A stretch of DNA of 64,000 nucleotides from Dysidea avara (taxonomy: Eukaryota > Porifera > Demospongiae > Dictyoceratida > Dysideidae). The notes beneath the pieces are model-generated. The model searched no databases. It saw only the letters and a list, made by a program, of their open reading frames with translations, and was not told where the DNA came from. Made by a program: the position numbers and the translations under genes. This document shows positions 58,501 to 64,000 of this stretch, one piece after another. The stretch's first letter is position 1; each line of letters begins with the position of its first letter. Location of the stretch: contig NC_089275.1 in assembly GCF_963678975.1 (NCBI RefSeq), forward strand, positions 48,941,883 to 49,005,882, given 5' to 3'.

Positions 58501-61500
58501 CAACAGTTATTGTACAAGGAAAGTGTAGTAAGGACCCAAGATAACTCCAGCTCGCTAAAACAATGGTTGCACAAACAAGCGTGTTGCCACACCTTCAGAG
58601 ATCTGCTTGGCAGTGCCAGAACTTTAATATTAGCCAATTCCCTTTAACACTATCATGTTTCACTTGGTTTAGTGGCTGAATCACCCATTCGATACTCTTG
58701 GTTACTATTATACACTCTTGCTAATATACAGTACTATCATACTGTATGATAACAGGAACACATCGAATCCTATTGACAAGGGAGCATGTAACTCCGCACA
58801 CTACCAATAAATACTACAGGCGAAATTCAAACATGGCGTCCAGTGTTACTTTGTACATAATTGGTTACATCATTCTTACACGCAACAGGGATACACTGAA
58901 TGGGCTGCTGCTCCATCATCTAGTGTGAAGGTAGTAAAGCTGCTTTGATAGGAAGATCGTCAAGTCAAAAGTAAAGCTTGGAATAGTCAAGTGGAGTAAT
59001 TTTGCGTGATTATCGACTGTAGAAAGACTGTCCTGCCAAGCCTGTGCTACTATTCCTCCGTCATGCCATTGAACTTTGTTTCCATAACTTTGCTTCGTTG
59101 CAGCGGAGATGTGATGTATTTGAGCATGCTCCTTCACATAATATCCTAATTAGGAAATTTTAAAAGTTATTTATTATAGTATACGTCAGCCATGTTTGAA
59201 TTTTGTTCTTTACAAAGTTACATGCTCCCTTGTCCTTGTCCATCCCTTGTCCATCCCTTGTCCATCCCTGTAGGATTTGATGCACTCCTGATGATAACAA
59301 TAATATAAAATACAAACCAGTGTTCATTCAGATAAGTGTGTTTATTTTTCACATAACCCGTATGTTGTCTTTGGAACACCAAGTCTTTATTCTACACTGA
59401 GGTGTACCAATATGGAAATTTGTCAATATTCTGATAACTGATAATTGACTACACAATTACTGAGCCCGATATTTGTAGTAGTGAGTTACATCTGTCAGTG
59501 AATATAAAGGTTTTTTCACTTCCTGTGCACATGACCTTAATACCACTTTTGCACAAGTTTATTTTTCTGGCGTTCTCTTTTTAAAAATTGATACTTGAAC
59601 TAATTGAGTTAAATACAGTGTATCTGCTTTAAAAATCAACATTTCACCAATATCACAATATCAATACCAACACTTATATTACCCCATTGTGTATTGTCTT
59701 AATAGAGTTGTTAAAGAATTCACTGTGTTCACACTACACACATGTAATCCATATTAGGAGAGTGTCGTGGGATGGAGCAAGTCTTATTTGCTGTGTTTAA
59801 GTTTATTGAGACACTGGCCTGCTTTGAACATAAGAAACTACACAAGCTGGTTGCCACGGTGATGAATGACCTCATACACCTGCTGGTCAGCTACATGCAA
59901 CCAACTGAACAACAGGTGATCATGTGATGTCATGTGATCATTTGGGATATCATGTGATCCTGTATGATGTCATGTGATTTTGTGTGATGTCATGTGATGT
60001 CATGATTGTGTTTTCCATGTAACATTTTCACACCTCAGATCATAGGAGCCGCCTGGGCTACATGTTGTATGTAGCCTAGCTAGCCGGGCTACATACAAAA
60101 TGTAGATTGGGCACAACTGGGCAGTAATTATATAGACGTCGAGGCCGAAGCTGATTGTGGGGATCGATTAATACTCACATGATTAGGATGCACAACTTGG
60201 ATTTTGCCACTAAAACCATTCAGATGGAAAGCGTTTTGTTATCCTCGCCATCCTACGAGTTGAAAAATGGTGAAAACTAGTGATATAACTTATTTATTGA
60301 TTGTTTCCGCTCGTTTTCAAATACAGACATTCCCCCATTGCAAAGCATCTACTCTGCATGTAGTAACCACTCTAGAAGCTGTCTGGACCTTTAGTGAAGT
60401 TCTTAATTTTTCTATAAACGATTCGATAGCACTGCTTAAAGCTTTAAATTCGCGTAACTGAAATTTCTGTGATATCTCTAGGATATGTCCGTTTATCATA
60501 ACCAAACGTAACCAGAACGTACTAGCTGTTAACCCATAATCAAAAATTTTAGGTATGCATATATAATACATCCAGTGGCTGCATTTGTATTGGCTTGGGT
60601 GATTGATCACCCTGTACAGACTATCAGCCTAATAAGTGTTACATATTATATAGCTGTAACACAGTTACACGGACATTCATGCTTTGTCTGATGTGTGTGC
60701 CCTTTGCCCTCAGGCCTGCAGCCCTGGGCAGTTGGGCACAGGGGCATCAAAGTAAAAGTGAAAGTGGTATGGCTCACTCATTCTGGGGGCATGCCCCCAG
60801 GAAAATTTTAAAATTACACATTTTGAGATGCTATTTGGAGGCACTCTTTGGGCTGTAGTACTGTCACTACTGTATGCAAGTGTTAGTTAGCTAGCTAGCT
60901 ACGTAGCTACCTGATAGTTGTTCAATGATAAAATTGGAGACTGGCCAAAAAGTACCTCGAGTTAAAACCTTATCATTTGAGTTTATTAACTAAGAGATAG
61001 ACTCTAGGAATACTTCCAAAGCAGCTACAAAAAGAAACAAAGCCAAAGCTAGTACAATTGTAATTATTTCTAGAGGCGCTTAATGCAAACGAAGTCTATA
61101 TGAAGCTGTTTTAAGTGAAAGAGAGGTTAGATAAGTGTTGTTTTTGTCCATTGTTGCCATCACATGAATGCCAAGTATTGTTTGCTAACTACTGTACTTT
61201 TAGTTTTGGCTTCATCAAGTTTAAAAGTTTTTTTATATTTTTATTTCAGCCAAAAAGTGGTGAGGTTCTGGCCTCACTGGTCTCACCTACTCTGATGCCC
61301 TTGGTCAGGCATACATATCAGGCAAAGCCCTCATGCCTGTATTAAAACTATTACATGTACCACTTTGTCCACCAAACATAATAAATGATCTGAAAATATG
61401 TGTGTATATGCACAGTACATTTAGCCCTTTGAAATAATGGATGCAAACACATTGGCTTGTATAATCCTTATTACTTTGTAACTGTGCACAGAAAGAGTTC

Positions 61501-62118
61501 GCTAACACCATAATACTCATTACAAATTTCCACACTAAGAATTGCTTTGTTTGACTAGAATACTTGTCTTCTGTAACTTATATTATACAGCCAGTTACCT
61601 AATAATTGTTGAAAATTACATAGCCATTCAGTGATGTCACTAAAAGATTGTGAGTTATGAAAGTTTAACAAGTAGACAGCCACATGTCCTGTTTTCACAG
61701 GCTCTGTCAAGATAATAACCTACTATGTGTTATTGTGACATCATTTGATGTAATATGACATCACATAACCTCACAGGTGGAGACATGGATTAGTGATGTT
61801 AATGATTTTGTATCAGATGAAGCTGATGACCTCAGCTATAGTGTACATCTTGCTGCCCTTAACCTTATAATGGTGAGTATGGCTGTCCCATATATTTGTC
61901 TGTACGTCTGTCTGTCTCGCATGTGAGTCTGCCCTGTACATTATTGGTAGACCTGTGAAGTGTAGTGTAGTGATAATTGCTATAGTAATGTGTTGTCATG
62001 GTTACCTGTTGTAGAGTATGGTGATGGAGGAGGGGCTATGCTTACAAGTCATCACCATGGCAATTAGTAAACACCTACAAGAGGCAGCTACTATAAGAGC
62101 CTCAGGAAATAATAACTG
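52524..62118 (+). CDS. IPO9: importin-9 copy gamma, middle exons, open frame
   Basis: The exons are 52524-52610 (VYSSRTRSRAITIF), 52723-52952 (AAPKELLNPVIPQYVETFAM), 52995-53062 (YVCCEVNSLMGSAQMVDSDG), 59758-59915 (GMEQVLFAVFKFIETL), 61777-61872 (VETWISDVNDFVSDEADDLS) and 62015-62118 (GLCLQVITMAISKHLQEA). Phases run 0, 2, 1, 0, 0, 2 and join without a stop for about 247 residues. The series matches the HEAT-repeat middle of importin-9. It duplicates beta exons 44752-51184. No N-terminal exons are found between the two blocks, and the series leaves the window at its 3' end. It may be a partial duplicate, or it may be the block used by transcripts that skip the damaged beta exons. Intron 52953-52994 is only 42 nt. 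Confidence 0.7.
53440..53725. mobile_element. long hairpin MITE H2, copy 2
   Basis: It has the same arms as 40735-41035, with AAAACAATAAGAAATGCTAC and CACTACTCCAGCTTGTTTCA. It abuts an R1 copy. Confidence 0.75.
53720..54370 (+). repeat. dispersed repeat R1, copy 5, with the longest open frame
   Basis: An open frame (53842-54192) runs through the family's conserved blocks: FNPLHSISDLELFKKHLCNR, LFAVSKDEWDTKEETG and LYVLWYMPKG. A consensus GTAAGTCC donor sits in the middle, after GAGACTG. No known domain is recognised. Confidence 0.5.
54388..56025. mobile_element. GGCCACACC/GGAGTGGCC element with TAA target site, 1.6 kb
   Basis: The ends are GGCCACACCAAGTCA and TGACTTGGAGTGGCC. TAA is at 54385-54387 and 56026-56028. 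A second inverted block, TTTAGTTTCTGGTCAC / GTGACCAGAAACTA, lies inside. The terminus resembles that of 17643-18018. Two CTCTAATAGAGCAGTC motifs are at 54536-54572. No long ORF is found. Confidence 0.6.
55621..56003. mobile_element. foldback MITE nested in the right TIR of the 54388 element
   Basis: The arms TAGTATGTTCACGTTGAGC + TGAATCCT and their complement bound the insert. TA is repeated at both borders. Removing it restores the pairing of the outer right TIR with the left TIR. Confidence 0.65.
56215..57430 (-). repeat. dispersed repeat R1, copy 6, interrupted by a hAT-like MITE
   Basis: It carries GGACCACAAAGGAGTAGGCG, GGTGCCTTTTGGCATACC and GGACTTACCAGTGTCCTCC, then resumes at 57046 after the MITE at 56610-57045. 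Confidence 0.6.
56610..57045. mobile_element. hAT-like MITE, 436 bp, 8-bp TSD
   Basis: The termini are TAGGCCTGCGCC and CTCAGGCCTA. CGATTTGG is duplicated at 56602-56609 and 57046-57053. It is rich in GCATAATAGGC-type repeats and holds three CTCTAATAGAACAGTC-type motifs (56828-56910). Confidence 0.75.
57470..57720. mobile_element. long hairpin MITE H2, copy 3
   Basis: It matches 40735-41035 and 53440-53725 across both arms (CAAGCTGGAGTAGTGCATGA and its complement). Confidence 0.75.
57900..58320 (+). repeat. dispersed repeat R1, copy 7, diverged
   Basis: It has weakened blocks GGGATACAAAGGAG, AAAAAAATCAAGCC and TTGTCTGAAGGTATCAGTCA. The GTAAGTCC site is lost in this copy. Confidence 0.5.
58328..58715. 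mobile_element. MITE with P-like subterminal sequence (a)
   Basis: The ends read inward as ATAATAGAAACCAAGAGTGT + CGAAC (left) and ATAATAGTAACCAAGAGTAT + CGAAT (right). The GAGTGTCGAAC part also occurs in the P-like element's 42-bp TIR. No TSD is assigned. Confidence 0.5.
58777..59240. mobile_element. MITE with ACAAGGGAGCATGTAAC termini
   Basis: The left end ACAAGGGAGCATGTAAC is complemented at the right (about 59218-59238). Inner CAAACATGGC and GCCATGTTTG also pair. Short CCTTGTCCATCC tandem repeats follow the right border. Confidence 0.6.
59935..60005. repeat. TGATGTCATG minisatellite-like tract
   Basis: About six imperfect units of TGTGATGTCATG start 20 bp after the donor of exon 59758-59915. 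A shorter version is at 47918-47970 in copy beta. Confidence 0.6.
60040..61350. other. inserted, unassigned block in a gamma-copy intron
   Basis: Copy beta goes straight from CATGATT...CACTTTGTCCACCAAACAT, whereas gamma has about 1.3 kb here. It contains GGGCTACATG palindromes (60050-60105) and a fragment related to 22750-22800 (GGGGGCATGCCCCC, 60785). No gene is recognised. Confidence 0.4.
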
Positions 62119-62163
62119 GTAAAGTGTACTACATGTGTTAGTGAACTGTATGAATGTCACTTT

Positions 62164-62689
62164 CAGTGTTGGGAGTAACGCGCTACTTATGTAACGCGTT
62201 ACGTAAAAAGTATTACTTTTGTGGTGACTAAGTAATATAACGAAATACACTATAAAAACAGGTAATATAACTCAAGTTACTTTACCTACAAATGTAACGC
62301 GTTACCTAAGTAATATAGTTACTGTAACGAATCTAATATTATGTAATATTATTACAACAAGTAACGAAGTTACTAATCTCGTTAGTAATCCACTGAGTAA
62401 CGCCTAGCCACAACAAAGTAATGAAGCCTACTGAATGAAGCTTATTCACCAGCTTCTTACTTATAACCAAGATTTGCACGTTGTCCAACAATGCAATCAT
62501 GTCACGTGATAAAGTGGTAGTTTCACACATGACAGCTTAAGGCTGTGGACACAAAGTAATATAATATGTAATATTACTATAGTTACTTTATATTTTATGG
62601 GTAATATGTAACTGTAACTAAATAGTTCAGTTGAAAATAATATGTAATATGTAACTAGTTACTTTTAGAAAGTAACTTGCCCAACACTG
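62164..62689. mobile_element. hAT-type MITE copy 3, in a gamma-copy intron
   Basis: The ends are CAGTGTTGGGAGTAACGCG and, complemented, CAGTGTTGGGCAAGTTAC. The TSD GTCACTTT is at 62156-62163 and 62690-62697. The equivalent site in copy beta (about 51224) is empty. Confidence 0.88.
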
Positions 62690-62737
62690 GTCACTTTTGT
62701 CAGTTATTGTGTGTTGTAGTAAATATGTCATGAAATT

Positions 62738-62945
62738 TGTGGCCTGATTTGCGAAAAGGAGTCTTCCATACACATCCACTTTACAAACTTTGATTATTCA
62801 TAGCTTGAGATTGGAAAGTTATTGACATGAAATTTAGTCAGTAGTATGCAGTACCAGCATAGGTTAATGGATGGAGGTTTGTATCTTTCTTGAACACTAA
62901 GTTATGATCTTCCAAATTCATAACATTGGATGAAATCCGGTCACA
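62738..62945. mobile_element. TGTGACCGG-family MITE in a gamma-copy intron
   Basis: It begins TGTGGCCTGATTTGCGAAAA and ends GAAATCCGGTCACA. It is absent from the matching beta intron near 51255, so it too arrived after the duplication. Confidence 0.65.
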
Positions 62946-63160
62946 TTTGGTGATAGATGTATAGCAAGAATAAGTTAAAATTAGGAATTCCAACAAAGGA
63001 AGCATCTTGGTTCAAAATCTAGAGCCAAGGATGTGTTTGGATAATGTATTGTGAGCTTTTCCAGTAATTCAAATGAGCAATTATTAACACATCTACCATA
63101 ATGTAATAGAATTCCAGTTAAAGAACTAGTGTATCATACAGTATGGTAGTACTGTATACA

Positions 63161-63470
63161 GTATTAGCAAGAGTAAATAATAGAGAAGAGAGTATCCAAC
63201 TGCCATATACCATATCAAAAATGATCCTGTTAAGTCTTTCTGTATATTTCAGTAAAATTTAGGGTATCATATAAGTGTTCATATCCAGTAATCATCACCT
63301 TCAACACTTACACACAATACAAAGCCTGTGTGCATACCACTTGTTAATAGACTAATTTAACACCTTCTTTGAAAATGTTTTAACAAGCAGAGTGGACTTT
63401 ACAGGATCATTTTTGATATGGTATATGGCAGTTGGATACTCTCTTCTCTATTATTTACTCTTGGTATTAG
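63161..63470. mobile_element. MITE with long perfect TIRs, P-like (b)
   Basis: The left arm AAGAGTAAATAATAGAGAAG continues through GAGAGTATCCAACTGCCATA and CCATATCAAAAATGATCCTG. It is matched exactly by the right arm, over more than 60 bp. The order CAAGAGT-ATAATA-GAAGAGAGT-CCAAC parallels the P-like element's TIR. Confidence 0.65.
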
Positions 63471-64000
63471 GGATTGTGAAGATACTGGGCATTTTGGCTA
63501 AAAACAATCACCCTAAAACCATCCTTAATTTCCCTTCATCGCAGCTTGGCAGCATTGGCCCAAAAATATCTTCAGACCAACCCCAATGCCTTTCCAAAAA
63601 ATTTTCCTATTAACACAAAATTTTACGCTGACTCACTAACTAACTAACTGACTGATGCCTCCAGCCAAGCATAACTCGACAATGGATAAAGCTACAAGCT
63701 TGATTTCTTCACTGTTCAACGTCGCTTCTCCCAAGATGTGCCTTTTCGCCAACCGCAGTATATACAATAACCGCATCATGGACTTACCTTTGTCTTCTTT
63801 CTGTTCCAGTTCTTTTTGCTGACAATGCAAGGTGTTGATTTGCAATAGTGCAATACAGCTTCCCTGTGGCTGTGTTGGTATCTTACCTGCATTTTCTGTA
63901 GCGACCTACAGAGACGCTTCTTGTGCTGTTCTTCGTTTATAACACTGTGTAATAGGCTGAAATAGAAGCATAATAGCCACCATTCAATTTTGAGTAGTTG
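63440..64000 (-). repeat. dispersed repeat R1, copy 8, runs off the window
   Basis: It shows CACTGTTCAACGTCGCTTC, ATGTGCCTTTTCGCC and GGACTTACCTTTGTCTTC, the complement of the conserved donor block. Confidence 0.6.

Noticed and set aside
60267-60610. Overlapping ORFs of 64 and 97 residues
   Set aside because: They are antisense to each other, match no family known to me, and lie in an intron insertion.
62339-62530. ORF inside hAT-type MITE copy 3, with a similar peptide in copy 1
   Set aside because: The similarity only reflects that both are copies of the same non-coding MITE; reading frames are not kept in copy 2.

Overview
The window is AT-rich, intron-containing eukaryotic DNA packed with transposable elements. 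A partial importin-9 gene, a NACHT-LRR (NLR) gene, a Death-domain gene, many 42-62 nt introns and dense DNA transposons point to an invertebrate metazoan. A demosponge is my best guess; this is inference from gene content and has not been tested by any search.

Layout: (1) 1-13141 (+) holds the last four coding exons of an importin-9-like gene. Its final intron (1233-13030, 11.8 kb) is stuffed with nested transposons. The main one is an apparently complete two-gene P-superfamily element (4124-9703) with perfect 42-bp terminal inverted repeats (TIRs) and a 7-bp target-site duplication (TSD). It sits inside a foldback element (4026-10401) with its own 7-bp TSD. A three-layer nest (pogo-like element, foldback, TGTGACCGG element) lies at 10811-12910. 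(2) 13987-17489 (-) is a single-exon NLR whose last codons come from a hAT-type MITE inserted at its 3' end. (3) 19448-27640 is a three-unit tandem repeat carrying a repeated small minus-strand exon. Later insertions interrupt individual units, so the other units serve as empty-site references. (4) 28032-31953 holds a TTF-zinc-finger hAT-like relic, an 8-bp-TSD element with a C homopolymer, a two-exon Death-domain gene (-), a divergent first-exon candidate (+), a LINE tail and a TTAA-flanked element. (5) 32825-39342 (-) is a BEL/Pao LTR retrotransposon with both 220-bp LTRs and a 5-bp TSD, but broken ORFs. (6) 42499-62118 (+) carries further importin-9 exons: N-terminal exons, then a block of middle exons present twice. 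The first block has a nonsense codon and two frameshifts; the second is open with consistent splice phases. Dispersed repeats, MITEs, microsatellites and minisatellites fill the rest.

The host genes are one nuclear-import receptor locus that has duplicated in tandem, plus two candidate innate-immune genes (NLR and Death domain) on the opposite strand between the importin copies. The mobile elements explain most of the sequence, the sizes of the large introns, and at least two changes to exons. Exon boundaries were worked out by hand from splice consensus, reading frame and family similarity recalled from knowledge; no alignment was run.
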